Shown here one piece after another: positions 17,634-26,449 of a DNA stretch of 64,000 nucleotides. The translations under genes were made by a program, and so were the position numbers. Below the pieces are notes generated by a model. It saw only the letters and a list, made by a program, of their open reading frames with translations. It did not search any database and was not told the DNA's origin. Source of the stretch: Schlesneria paludicola DSM 18645 (GTDB lineage Bacteria > Planctomycetota > Planctomycetia > Planctomycetales > Planctomycetaceae); the NCBI RefSeq assembly GCF_000255655.1, contig NZ_JH636434.1:1279802-1343801 (forward strand), read 5' to 3'. Numbering within the stretch: the stretch's first letter is position 1; every line of letters begins with the position of its first letter.

Positions 17634-19219
17634 TTGGACTCCAATTCGCGAATGCGAAGCGCGAAGTACCCAAGCATGACGCAAGGAATAATATAACCGG
17701 CGGTGACCAGCAGGCTGGGCAGAATCGAAACATCAAACGGCACATCAAACCCGTTCGCCACAAACTCGCTCATGTTGAACGAACGCAGGCGCGGAATGAC
17801 CTGCTTACACAGCCACAAGAAGCTGGTCAGCACCGTATCAATAAACTTGATAATCGTGAACGCCGGATTCGCCGGCAATTCGGTTGAGGGGCCCAGGTGC
17901 GTCACAAGGCGGTAGATCGATTCGAGGAAACCGCCCCCTTGAACCTCACCCGTCATCAGGGCATCCATGAACTGGTGGGACTTCTTGCCTGACAAGGCAA
18001 ACAGTACCAGTGTGAGAATTGCAGCGATCGGACCTTTCACCACGGTACTGGCCGAGACGCCAATCATGGTGACCAGAACGAAGATCATGCCGATCCCAAG
18101 GATCGCCTTCCAGTAACCCACGGCGAACGGCCGGTCAGGCATGCGAATGAAAAGATCCGCTCGTGCCATCCCGATGTACTGCTCGCGATCGATACAAGCA
18201 ACTTCCACATAGAGCACGCCGTCTTTGGTCACAAAGTCTTTGAACAGGTCGTATTGAGCGTCGTCGATAGTCAGCTTACGAGGAATTTTATCGAGCTTGC
18301 TGCGGAACTCATTGACCGGCTGAGGGTCAGTCGTATACGCCAGCTTCGTCTCAGGATGGTAGATCTTAATATCGTAGAACAAGGGGCGCGACATATCTCC
18401 TTTGTAGCTACGAAACGCAGAGAACGAGTTCTCGAGGTTCAAGTTGCCGTCAGAATCGAGCATCGATTCCGAAACCTGGGTGAATCCCCACTGGGCCCGG
18501 GCTTTCGTCGCCCCTTCGATGTAACTGCGATAGGCCCAGATATCCCCGACGTTCACCCCCGCCCCCACGTCACCGTTGCGATCGATGAATCGCAGTAGGC
18601 CATAAACGGGAACGCGACAGGTGAGCAGACTGCTTGGGATTTGTCGTTGGATCCAGATCTGCCCGACGATGGCCATGATCAGCAGAATGAAGAGTGCGAT
18701 TACCGAAACGCCAAGCATACGGCCAATGACAATTTCCAGTCGTCGAGCCGGCTTGGTCACGACCGTGTGAATCGATCGCAGGCGAATATCTTCAGGAATT
18801 CCGAAGCAGGCCAGAATCAGAATCACCGGAATGGGCAGCCAGGTTAGAGCGGTCAGCACGAAGCTGACGTATACCTTGACGCGGTCGGCCGTCACGCCTT
18901 CCGAATCCCCCATGAACCACCCTGCGAACATGAACAGCAGCGCGAAGACCACGAAAACCGACAGCGCTTTGCGTCGATACCCTTCCATGATCGCCAGCCG
19001 CGCCAGCGACCAGATGCGGCGGGGTGACAGACTGAAAATGTCTGACAGCATGCCGCGGACTTCCGCGAAGAACACAGTCAATCCGCTCTTGCCACGTGTG
19101 AGCAGAAGGCTCGACAGCGACACGAACAGCACCACAAACAATAGGCCAGCAGTGACGACCAACCAGTACAGCGGCGTCAAGACCAGCGAAATTGCATTTT
19201 CGGCAGGATCAAAATACAT
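17630..19219 (-). CDS. ABC-2 type transporter permease
   Basis: 529 residues with six or more membrane segments. One hairpin is at the N-terminus (LVLTPLYWLVVTAGLLFVVLF region), a group lies at about residues 90-185, and another group lies at about residues 375-410 and 490-520. A long soluble loop with DNGDVGAG-like and IDREQYIG segments lies between. It sits in operon with an ATPase (upstream, 81 bases) and a membrane-anchored protein (ATGA overlap). The layout resembles ABC-2 exporters of the gliding or polymer-export type, but the substrate is unknown. Confidence 0.85.
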   Translation of the reverse strand: MYFDPAENAISLVLTPLYWLVVTAGLLFVVLFVSLSSLLLTRGKSGLTVFFAEVRGMLSDIFSLSPRRIWSLARLAIMEGYRRKALSVFVVFALLFMFAGWFMGDSEGVTADRVKVYVSFVLTALTWLPIPVILILACFGIPEDIRLRSIHTVVTKPARRLEIVIGRMLGVSVIALFILLIMAIVGQIWIQRQIPSSLLTCRVPVYGLLRFIDRNGDVGAGVNVGDIWAYRSYIEGATKARAQWGFTQVSESMLDSDGNLNLENSFSAFRSYKGDMSRPLFYDIKIYHPETKLAYTTDPQPVNEFRSKLDKIPRKLTIDDAQYDLFKDFVTKDGVLYVEVACIDREQYIGMARADLFIRMPDRPFAVGYWKAILGIGMIFVLVTMIGVSASTVVKGPIAAILTLVLFALSGKKSHQFMDALMTGEVQGGGFLESIYRLVTHLGPSTELPANPAFTIIKFIDTVLTSFLWLCKQVIPRLRSFNMSEFVANGFDVPFDVSILPSLLVTAGYIIPCVMLGYFALRIRELESK

Positions 19220-19300
19220 GACGGAGACCGTTGCTCACTAACTAGGATAACGGAAGGACAACCGCGCCAGTGGGCGAAGAAATCAGAATGCCGCCTTGTC

Positions 19301-20185
19301 TCAGACGACGTTGCGATGACCAGGACGTTCGCGGCTCTCTTGAACCGTCTTCAAGAACAAGTCTTCCAGGTTTGCAGTCGGCTGATCGATCTTGAGCGTG
19401 CTCGCGCCGTGTTTCTTCAGCACTTCTTGCACTTCCTTGATCGCCGCGTCGCTGAGCTTGGAACTGAGAATTTGCGTCTCGTCCTGGGCCTTCAGCAACT
19501 CGTCCACTCGTCCCATCACCTTCAGTTCACCGCCGTACAGAATCGCGATGCGGTCGCACACATCCTGAACGTCAGCCAGCAAGTGGCTGCACATCAGCAC
19601 GGTCTTGCCTTGCTTCTTCAGATCCAGAATCAAGTCTTTCATGTCGCGATTACCGAGCGGATCGAGACCGCTGGTTGGTTCGTCGAGCATGACCAGGTCG
19701 GGATCGTTGATCAGAGCCTGTGCGACCCCGATACGTCGCGTCATCCCCTTGGAGTACTCTTTCAACTGGCGACGGCGGGCCTGAGGGGCGAGCTTCACCA
19801 GATCGAGCAACTTCTCGGACCGCTCTTTTCGCTGGGCGGGCGAGATATTGAACAAGCGACCATAAAAATCCAGCGTTTCGTACGCGTTCAGGAAGCGATA
19901 GAGATAGGACTCTTCGGGCAGGTACCCGATCTTTTCGTTCTTGCTCACGTCGGCCGCGGGCTTGCCGAGGATGGTGACATCACCTTCCGTGGGGAACAGC
20001 AACCCCAGCAGCAGCTTCAGCGTGGTCGTTTTGCCAGACCCGTTCGGTCCGAGGAGGCCGAAGACTTCCCCCTTGCGGATATCGAGACTGAGGGCATTCA
20101 GCGCCTTGACCTTAGGGCGCCCCCAAAAGTCGCGATAAACCTTCGAAAGATTTCGAATTTCAATGACGGCCTCAGACTGGCTCAT
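19301..20185 (-). CDS. ABC transporter ATP-binding protein
   Basis: 294 residues. Walker [10 protein letters not shown] near residue 45, a Q-loop region [11 protein letters not shown], the signature [15 protein letters not shown] near residue 144, Walker [14 protein letters not shown] and the switch His in [13 protein letters not shown] are all intact. The C-terminal extension of about 70 residues is like those of ABC-2 exporters. It is first in the leftward operon with the permease, anchored protein and HD hydrolase. A GGGAG ribosome binding site lies 6 bases before the ATG at 20185. Confidence 0.95.
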   Translation of the reverse strand: MSQSEAVIEIRNLSKVYRDFWGRPKVKALNALSLDIRKGEVFGLLGPNGSGKTTTLKLLLGLLFPTEGDVTILGKPAADVSKNEKIGYLPEESYLYRFLNAYETLDFYGRLFNISPAQRKERSEKLLDLVKLAPQARRRQLKEYSKGMTRRIGVAQALINDPDLVMLDEPTSGLDPLGNRDMKDLILDLKKQGKTVLMCSHLLADVQDVCDRIAILYGGELKVMGRVDELLKAQDETQILSSKLSDAAIKEVQEVLKKHGASTLKIDQPTANLEDLFLKTVQESRERPGHRNVV

Positions 20186-20775
20186 GCAGGCTCCCGAAGT
20201 CTCAATCGATGTTTCGTCGTTTGACGCTGACTAGTGAAAACGCAGTCCGCGCGATTGCGCAGGTGCGATACAGACATCTCCGCTGCCGATGTACGACGAA
20301 CTCCGAGATTGCGTTTGCTGGTTCACTCAAGATTTCGGAATTCGTGCGAACGTGGAGACCCAACATCCTAAGAACGTCTGAGGCCGCTGACAAGCGGCTG
20401 AAGTGCAATCGGCAAAGGGAACTCAGGCTGATCGCACGACAACAGAAAAACTCGCTCAATCGGACCAGTCAGGCAACGACGACAACCTGACCACGCCGCT
20501 CCCGATTCCCTCTTCTCAGTTCGCGTGTTCCTTCGGCCGTACTGACCTACGCATTTCCCCCCGCGTCGTCGCGATCTTCCGCACGCTCGCTTTGATGCGA
20601 ATGTTCAGAATCCTGAGCATAACACCTTTCATTGCGATAATCGTTGTAAACATCAGAAACGGCACAATCGGAACGGCACGCTGCCCTTTCATGCACCGAA
20701 CAATCGCATAACCCATTGACTGGCAGGCAATTGCGAATTGCGTCGCGAATTTAACGACTGTACGCAATGGGCCGA
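20186..20775. other. Long intergenic region, no gene supported
   Basis: The left part of a gap of about 1 kb between the ABC operon and the first pilin-like gene. Frames open on both strands give Thr/Arg-rich translations with no recognisable motif. It should contain the promoter of the ABC operon. Confidence 0.45.
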
Positions 20776-20791
20776 TGGCACGTGTTCTGCT
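20776..20791 (+). promoter_or_regulatory. Possible sigma-54 promoter, pilin-like gene 1
   Basis: TGGCACG, four bases, then CTGCT gives the -24 GG and -12 GC at the correct 10-base spacing with one mismatch to the consensus TGGCACG-N4-TTGCT. It lies 418 bases before the ATG of the first pilin-like gene on the same strand. A similar site precedes the second gene. The long leader is unusual and the match could be chance. Confidence 0.3.
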
Positions 20792-20989
20792 TGAGCTAGC
20801 GATTGTCATGAATGCAGCGGTCGTCATGAACAAACGAGTTGTGCGATCGGCCAAGTTCAGATGCGTCCTGGTTCAAGGGACCAAGACGCCAACCCTGTGA
20901 ATGAATGTCGGCGGTGACCTGAGAGACCATTGCAGACGTCCAGACGCAGACAAATCCGGTGTGTGGCACCGGACCTAATTGACTCAATA

Positions 20990-21099
20990 GATCGAACTGA
21001 CGAGGTGGCACGGCTCGTCCCACCCGCTGGCGGAATGGTCTTCACACCAACCTTTCCGTCAGCGGGTGTCGAGTGCCGCACCACTTCGCCAGTTCGATC
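20990..21099 (+). promoter_or_regulatory. Long structured stem-loop before pilin-like gene 1
   Basis: Outer arms GATCGAACTG (20990-20999) and CAGTTCGATC (21090-21099) are perfect. The stem continues with CGAGGTGG opposite CCACTTCG (one wobble-like mismatch). An inner perfect 9-bp stem CACCCGCTG (21021-21029) with CAGCGGGTG (21060-21068) follows. It ends 95 bases before the start codon, so it could be a leader RNA structure, a small RNA or a repeat element. Confidence 0.55.
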
Positions 21100-21193
21100 G
21101 CCGGAGTTTTCCCTAAAACGCATGCCGCCCAAGATCCTGTGTCGTGCCTCAGGATTCCGAATCGGATGATCTTGTTCGAGAAAGGTTTTTCCA

Positions 21194-21712
21194 ATGTTGA
21201 CCCTGTTGCGAGATTTGTCGCGAGACGAGTCCGGTTTCATCCTGTCCGCCGAAATTGTCATTATCCTTACCGTCGCCATCCTGGGGATGGTCGTTGGACT
21301 GGTGAATCTACAGAATGCGTTGTTGGGCGAGTTCGCTGACCTGAGCATGGCATTTCAGTCCTTGAATCAGTCTTACAGCACTCCGTCGTACCGCGGTTGC
21401 ATGAAGTGGTGGGGGGGACGAACTTCATGGGTGGCAGGAAGCACGTTCATCGACATCTATGATGGGTGCGTCTCAAATCCCAACGCGGGCTACTATGCCG
21501 CCGACATTCAAGGCGGAACCGGCTACTACTCATCCACCGAAACGTGCCCGATCACGACCGATCAACCGGCCACGACGACATGCCCCACGGGTTGTACGAC
21601 GGGTTGCCCAACCGACCTCTTGCCGCCCTCGCCAGCACCAAGCACTCCGGCGACACCTGTAACACCTGCACCACAAGGGGCCGCTCCAACAACGCCGCCG
21701 GCCACCCCCTGA
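21194..21712 (+). CDS. Pilin-like secreted small protein, paralogue 1
   Basis: 172 residues. A short charged N-terminus ending RDESGF is followed by a hydrophobic helix SAEIVIILTVAILGMVVGL starting near residue 17, then ADLSMAFQSLNQSY and a Cys-containing region with SWVAGSTFIDIYDGC. The tail is Thr/Pro/Cys-rich. The polar leader-Gly-helix-Glu layout resembles type IV or Flp pilins, but no assembly or prepilin peptidase gene is nearby and the family itself is uncharacterised as far as I know. Its paralogue lies 650 bases downstream on the same strand. A perfect-stem terminator follows. Confidence 0.75.
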   Translation: MLTLLRDLSRDESGFILSAEIVIILTVAILGMVVGLVNLQNALLGEFADLSMAFQSLNQSYSTPSYRGCMKWWGGRTSWVAGSTFIDIYDGCVSNPNAGYYAADIQGGTGYYSSTETCPITTDQPATTTCPTGCTTGCPTDLLPPSPAPSTPATPVTPAPQGAAPTTPPATP

Positions 21713-21860
21713 TGCGACTGAAGAATCGAACCGTGATCTGAGGCCTGACCGCTTCAATCCTGTTAACACGTTTGAAGTGTGTAGCCGTCACATTCGTTAA
21801 CATCTCGACAACAGGCTTAAACGGCTCCTTCGGCGCTGTGTCGAATAATTCGATCGCCCC

Positions 21861-21906
21861 AATCGTCACAACCTGCAGGATCTCCTAGCGGTTGTGACGA
21901 TTTTTT
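21861..21906 (+). terminator. Terminator after pilin-like gene 1
   Basis: Perfect 13-bp arms AATCGTCACAACC (21861-21873) and GGTTGTGACGATT (21890-21902), with the T run TTTTTT beginning in the right arm. Confidence 0.75.
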
Positions 21907-21936
21907 GCATTGGTACGGGTCGAACGGTCATTCGCG

Positions 21937-21952
21937 TGGCACAGATCGTGCA
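21937..21952 (+). promoter_or_regulatory. Possible sigma-54 promoter, pilin-like gene 2
   Basis: TGGCACA, four bases, then GTGCA keeps -24 GG and -12 GC at correct spacing. It is just past the terminator of the first gene and 429 bases before the ATG of the second, nearly the same distance as the site before gene 1. It may instead drive a short RNA ending at the hairpin at 22126-22160. Confidence 0.3.
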
Positions 21953-22125
21953 TTTTGTGTTGACCGTTCGCCCGCAAGATTGCGGAAGGACACGCCGATC
22001 AGTGGCAAGTCTGCCCCCGGCATCAAAGACCTTTACGACTCGACTCTGCTTCAGCATCACCGAGTGACATGACGGACAAAACATCACGTTTTCCCACATT
22101 AATCACGGTGATTCTGAGTTCCTGA

Positions 22126-22160
22126 CGAAGCGGCTACTCACCACAGCCGCTTCGTTCTTT
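22126..22160 (+). terminator. Terminator-like hairpin between the pilin-like genes
   Basis: Perfect 10-bp arms CGAAGCGGCT and AGCCGCTTCG around a 14-base loop, followed by TTCTTTC. It lies between the putative promoter at 21937 and the second pilin-like gene, so it could end a small RNA of roughly 190 bases or act as a leader attenuator. Confidence 0.45.
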
Positions 22161-22365
22161 CGACACTCACGCGGCATCACCGTCGCGAATTGTTCCCCGC
22201 TGCCGAACGGGGGGTGTCCAGCCAACGGCCGGAACGTCCAAATTCGGCGTCAACACCACGAGGATTTCGGCCACACCGAGACCTCACCCCATGCTCGCTC
22301 ACGCATTTGGAGCACGGGATGGCGTGATTTCAGTCTCTCAACTCGATCGACCAAGGAACCCGGAC

Positions 22366-22707
22366 ATGTTTTTGAATCTAATGAACGATGAATCTGGTGT
22401 GATCATCTCGGCGGAACTGATTCTGGTCCTGACGCTGGCGGTACTGGCGATGGTGGTGGGACTGAGCGAAGTCGCGATCGCCTGCAACAATGAATTGAAC
22501 GATCTGTCCAATGCATTCGGGGCGCTCAACCAGTCTTATGCGTTCACAGGCTTCCGCAAATTCGGATTCAAGATGACCAGCTTTATCTCGGGCACGGTCT
22601 TCTACGACATGATCGATGACTGCGATTTTAACTCATCATGCGACCTGGTCTGCAGCGGCCCCATCGTGGGCGAAGGGTTTGGCTACGGGTTGGCTGGCGG
22701 GTTCTGA
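22366..22707 (+). CDS. Pilin-like secreted small protein, paralogue 2
   Basis: 113 residues from ATG at 22366, supported by AAGGA 8 bases upstream. The frame opens 25 codons earlier without conserved sequence. It shares the family pattern with paralogue 1: NDESGVIISAEL followed by a hydrophobic helix (ILVLTLAVLAMVVGL), then LNDLSNAFGALNQSY, and a late GTVFYDMIDDC segment matching STFIDIYDGC. The C-terminus has three further Cys and a Gly-rich end (GEGFGYGLAGGF) instead of the Thr/Pro tail. Surface display or secretion is likely; function is unknown. Confidence 0.75.
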   Translation: MFLNLMNDESGVIISAELILVLTLAVLAMVVGLSEVAIACNNELNDLSNAFGALNQSYAFTGFRKFGFKMTSFISGTVFYDMIDDCDFNSSCDLVCSGPIVGEGFGYGLAGGF

Positions 22708-22787
22708 TCTGACCGCTTGATCGCCAGACAATCTCCATCAACACAGCGACAGCAGGCAGATCAACAGCATCGCTTCCGCGAGGGCGG

Positions 22788-23567
22788 TCACATGGGCGGT
22801 GCGATGTTCCAATCAACGTGTTGCGAGCGAGTATCGACGATTCGCTGAACGTCCCCCACGATCTCGGGCGGAATCGGTCCGTCGATCGCACACCAGGCGT
22901 CGCTGACGCAACGCTTCAGATCTTCGAGACGGGCATTCAGGTTCCCGACGAAGTCTGGATGCCGACGCGCCTGTCGATAGTCGGGTTCGCGTGATGGATG
23001 TCGCAGACAGCGTTCGAGCAACGCGAGATCGAAATCGTGAAGCAGCGTTCCATGGTGAATGAAGGCATTCCGTAGCCAGCGTTGGGCGTTACCGGAAAAC
23101 TTCAGACCACCACACACAAGATCGCTCGTCCCGCGGACTTCAATCTCGGGATTCATCGACCGCAATCCCTTGGCGGTGCGTTCCATCAGTTCCGAGGTCA
23201 CACCTGAAACGCCGAGGGTGCGGAGCAGGGGATTGAGCGGCAAGACCAGTGAGTAGCAAAGACACCCCGGTCCGACCAGAACCGTGCCACCGCCACTGGC
23301 TCGACGCAGGATCGGAATCCCTGCGGCGGCACAGTGATCGACGTCGACTTCGGTTGCGACGTTATTGGAACGTCCCAACACGACGAAGTATGTCGACGGC
23401 TGCCACAATCGAAGGTAGGCTCCTGCGTCTGGACTCTGATCGACATGGTGAAGGATCGCTTCATCGAGCGCCAGGTTTTCCGATGGCGTTGGCAGCGTCA
23501 GTTCAGAGCGCAGCACTGTCCCAGGCCATAACGATTCCGGAACTGGCGTGTCCGTCATGGAATCCAC
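22788..23567 (-). CDS. Lipoate-protein ligase / octanoyltransferase family protein
   Basis: 259 residues of the BPL/LplA/LipB superfamily, which attaches lipoate or octanoate to E2 lipoyl domains. The substrate loop RRASGGGTVL lies near residue 88 and the catalytic Lys in GGLKFSGNAQR near residue 155. The usual His after GGGxV is absent (GGGTVLVGPGC), so LplA-like ligase, LipM-like octanoyltransferase and amidotransferase roles all remain open. It follows lpdA by 123 bases on the same strand, consistent with modifying the E2 encoded by sucB. Start at 23567 is supported by AGGTGG. Confidence 0.85.
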   Translation of the reverse strand: MDSMTDTPVPESLWPGTVLRSELTLPTPSENLALDEAILHHVDQSPDAGAYLRLWQPSTYFVVLGRSNNVATEVDVDHCAAAGIPILRRASGGGTVLVGPGCLCYSLVLPLNPLLRTLGVSGVTSELMERTAKGLRSMNPEIEVRGTSDLVCGGLKFSGNAQRWLRNAFIHHGTLLHDFDLALLERCLRHPSREPDYRQARRHPDFVGNLNARLEDLKRCVSDAWCAIDGPIPPEIVGDVQRIVDTRSQHVDWNIAPPM

Positions 23568-23690
23568 CTGGGGTTCTTCAAACCAGAATTGACGCGTCGA
23601 CGAACTCGCCGCAAGCCAGCGTGCGGACGACGCTCACAAACCTGTCGGGACCAAGGGTGGTGCTGCGCGGCAACCACCATTCGCCGACGA

Positions 23691-25076
23691 CTACATGTGG
23701 ATCGTACGACCATCGACGGCGTATGCGGCCTCTTTGATCGCCTCTGCGAGCGTCGGATGAGCGTGGCTCGTCCGCGCGATATCTTCACTGCTGGCACCAA
23801 ATTCAATCGCGGCAACCGCTTCGGCAATCAAGTCGCCAGCATGGGCGCCAATGATATGAACCCCGAGCACTCGATCGGTTTCGGCGTGCGCCAGGATCTT
23901 GACCCGACCTTCAGTCCGGCCAATCGCCTTGGCTCGACCGTTCGCGATGAAAGGGAATAGCCCCTTGCGATAGGGAATTCCCGAGTCCTTCAATTGCTCT
24001 TCGGTCTTGCCAACGCTGGCGATTTCCGGATCGGTATAGACCACACCGGGAATCGCGTCGTAGTTCACGTGGCAATATTTGCCCGCAATCCCTTCGGCAC
24101 AGGCCACCCCTTCTTCTTCCGCCTTATGAGCCAGCATTGGCCCAGGAATGCAGTCGCCGATGGCATAGATTCCGGGGATCGAGGTTTCGAACGAATGAGG
24201 ATCGATGGTGATGAAACCGCGTTGATTGCGGGCGACGTTGAGCTTTTCCAGACCGATATCGTCTGTGTTCGGCAAACGTCCGACGGCCAGCAAAACGCGA
24301 TCGCATTCGATCGGTGGCTGACCGTCACATTCAACCACGCAGCCGGCACCTTTGACGCGGGCGCCAGTGACTCGCATGCCCAAGCGAAACTCAAGTCCTT
24401 GCTTTTGCAGGATCTTCTGGGCTTCGGTCGCGATTTCGGTATCCATCCCTGGCAGGATGCGATCAAGATATTCGAGAACGGTGACCTTCGCGCCCAGTCG
24501 CGCCCAGACGCAACCGAGTTCCAGACCGATCACCCCCGCGCCGATCACAACTAGATGCTTTGGCACTTCCGGAAACGAGAGCGCTTCGGTGCTCGTCCCG
24601 ATCATGGTGCCGTCGACTTCAACGCCCTTCAGTGGAGCAGAGCGACTTCCTGTCGCAATGATGATTTTCTTCGCCGTGATCTCAACGGGTTGAGCACCTT
24701 CGACAGCGACTTTCCCCGGAGCCACAATTCGACCGCGGCCGGTATAGCGAGTGATCTTGTTCTTGCGAAACAGGCCAGCGATTCCGTTGGTCAAACCGGT
24801 GACGACGGTGTCTTTCCGTTTCATCATGGCCGGCAGATCCAGCTTCACATCTCCGACGGTGACACCGTATTCGGAAAGGTGATGCTGCGCCATCTTATAC
24901 AGTTCGCTCGCTTCGAGCAGCGCCTTGCTGGGGATACAACCAATCCGCAGACAGGTTCCTCCCAATGCATTGGCTTCTTCGATGCAAGCGACGTTCATTC
25001 CGAGTTGAGCGGCGCGAATCGCGGCGACATAGCCGCCTGGACCCGCTCCGATAACCACCAAATCATGTTCTGGCAT
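23691..25076 (-). CDS. lpdA: Dihydrolipoyl dehydrogenase (E3)
   Basis: 461 residues. The FAD-binding GAGPGGYVAA begins at residue 9. The redox disulfide is in GGTCLRIGCIPSK, the NAD-binding GAGVIGLELG lies near residue 180, the second FAD motif is YAIGDCIPGPMLAHKA, and the C-terminal catalytic HAHPTLAEAI His-Glu pair is intact. E3 reoxidises the dihydrolipoyl arm of the 2-oxoglutarate dehydrogenase complex, passing electrons to NAD. The start at 25076 (MPEHDLVVIG) is preferred over the 14-codon extension. It lies 60 bases after sucB, with which it is surely co-transcribed. Confidence 0.97.
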   Translation of the reverse strand: MPEHDLVVIGAGPGGYVAAIRAAQLGMNVACIEEANALGGTCLRIGCIPSKALLEASELYKMAQHHLSEYGVTVGDVKLDLPAMMKRKDTVVTGLTNGIAGLFRKNKITRYTGRGRIVAPGKVAVEGAQPVEITAKKIIIATGSRSAPLKGVEVDGTMIGTSTEALSFPEVPKHLVVIGAGVIGLELGCVWARLGAKVTVLEYLDRILPGMDTEIATEAQKILQKQGLEFRLGMRVTGARVKGAGCVVECDGQPPIECDRVLLAVGRLPNTDDIGLEKLNVARNQRGFITIDPHSFETSIPGIYAIGDCIPGPMLAHKAEEEGVACAEGIAGKYCHVNYDAIPGVVYTDPEIASVGKTEEQLKDSGIPYRKGLFPFIANGRAKAIGRTEGRVKILAHAETDRVLGVHIIGAHAGDLIAEAVAAIEFGASSEDIARTSHAHPTLAEAIKEAAYAVDGRTIHM

Positions 25077-25136
25077 GTTTGCTCCCGATGATCTTCCAAG
25101 AAACTGACGCGTCGACACTCAAGAATCGAGCGACAA

Positions 25137-26360
25137 TCACACATCGAGAAGCAAACGAACGGGGTTTTCAAGACAATCTTTGATTCGCTTGAGGAACGTG
25201 ACCGCTTCACGGCCGTCAACGATTCGGTGGTCGTAGGTCAGAGCCAGATACATCATGGGACGAATCACAACCTGTCCGTCACGAGCAACCGGACGATCCT
25301 GAATTGAGTGCATGCCGAGCACACCGCTTTGGGGCGGATTCACGATTGGTGTCGACAGCAACGATCCATAGACGCCGCCGTTGGTGATCGTGAACGTTCC
25401 GCCCGTCAGTTCTTGTGGGCTGAGCGTGTTGCTTTTGACCTTATTGGCAAATTCGGCAATCGCCTGCTCGATCTGGGCAAACCCCATTCGTTCGGCGTTT
25501 CGCAGCACGGGCACAACCAGTCCCTTGCCGCCGCCGATGGCGATCCCGATGTCGAAATAGTTGTGATAGACGATTTCCGTCCCCTGAATCTCGGCATTGA
25601 TCGCAGGAAACGTCTGCAGGGCGTCGATCGCGGCTTTCACGAAGAACGACATGAAACCCAACTTGATCCCGTATCGTTGGGTGAATGCGTCTTGATGCTG
25701 CTTTCGCAGGTCCATGATCGCGGTCATGTCGACTTCGTTGAACGTCGTCAACAAGGCCGCCGTGCTTTGAGCTTCGACCAGACGTGAGGCGATTCGTTTC
25801 CGAATCGGGCTCATCATTTGACGCTTTTCCGACCGCTCACCCGTCACAATGGTGCGGACAGTTTCGACAGGTGGCTTAGGAGCCGGTGCGGGGGCCGGTT
25901 GAGCGGCAGCCGCTGAAACCTGCTTCTGCACATCTTCTTTCAGGATCCGACCACCAGGTCCGGTCGGAGTGACTTGCGATGGCTTCACGCCATTTTCGGA
26001 CATCATTGCCGCGGCAGACGGCATGACGCGTGGTTCCGCGGACGGCGAGACTTTCGCGGTGGCGGCAGCAGCGGCCGGGGCCGGAGCAGCTGCTGCGGGG
26101 GCTGTCGGAGCGGTCGCGGTTTCGTCAATCAACGCGATGACCGCAGGAAGTGGTATCGTGTCGCCAGCATTGAAGAGCAGTTTTGTGACAACTCCCGCTT
26201 TGGGAGCCGGCCACTTCGTCGTGGCCTTGTCGCTTTCCAGTTCAACCAGATCCGCATCCACGGCGATCGCGTCGCCAACCTGCTTGAGCCATTCCACGAC
26301 GACGACTTCGGAGACCGAATCGCCAAAATCACCCTTCTTCAGCTGCACTTCGACTGTCAT
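25137..26360 (-). CDS. sucB: 2-oxoglutarate dehydrogenase E2 (succinyltransferase)
   Basis: 407 residues. An N-terminal lipoyl domain carries the modified Lys in [11 protein letters not shown] near residue 43. An Ala/Pro-rich hinge leads to the peripheral subunit-binding domain ([19 protein letters not shown]) and then the catalytic acyltransferase domain with [12 protein letters not shown] near the C-terminus (HxxxDG). The domain order is that of succinyltransferases with a single lipoyl domain. Pairing with sucA supports the 2-oxoglutarate rather than the pyruvate complex. Start at 26360 ([10 protein letters not shown]) opens directly into the lipoyl domain. It follows sucA by 89 bases. Confidence 0.95.
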   Translation of the reverse strand: MTVEVQLKKGDFGDSVSEVVVVEWLKQVGDAIAVDADLVELESDKATTKWPAPKAGVVTKLLFNAGDTIPLPAVIALIDETATAPTAPAAAAPAPAAAAATAKVSPSAEPRVMPSAAAMMSENGVKPSQVTPTGPGGRILKEDVQKQVSAAAAQPAPAPAPKPPVETVRTIVTGERSEKRQMMSPIRKRIASRLVEAQSTAALLTTFNEVDMTAIMDLRKQHQDAFTQRYGIKLGFMSFFVKAAIDALQTFPAINAEIQGTEIVYHNYFDIGIAIGGGKGLVVPVLRNAERMGFAQIEQAIAEFANKVKSNTLSPQELTGGTFTITNGGVYGSLLSTPIVNPPQSGVLGMHSIQDRPVARDGQVVIRPMMYLALTYDHRIVDGREAVTFLKRIKDCLENPVRLLLDV

Positions 26361-26449
26361 GAGACTTCGTCGTCCTTTACACGTCAAAAAACGGGATCTG
26401 TTCAAAGTTGAGAAGATCGCGAGCGCGTTCAATCGCCTGCGCTAAACGA

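Noticed and set aside
20516..20854. Minus-strand frame of 112 residues with some hydrophobic stretches.
   Set aside because: Thr/Arg-rich, no ribosome binding site, no family pattern, and inside a region with no coding signal.
21866..22099. Minus-strand frame with CPSC and CTIC pairs, suggesting a zinc ribbon.
   Set aside because: It overlaps the terminator of the first pilin-like gene and the putative promoter, has a weak start and no other conserved sequence.
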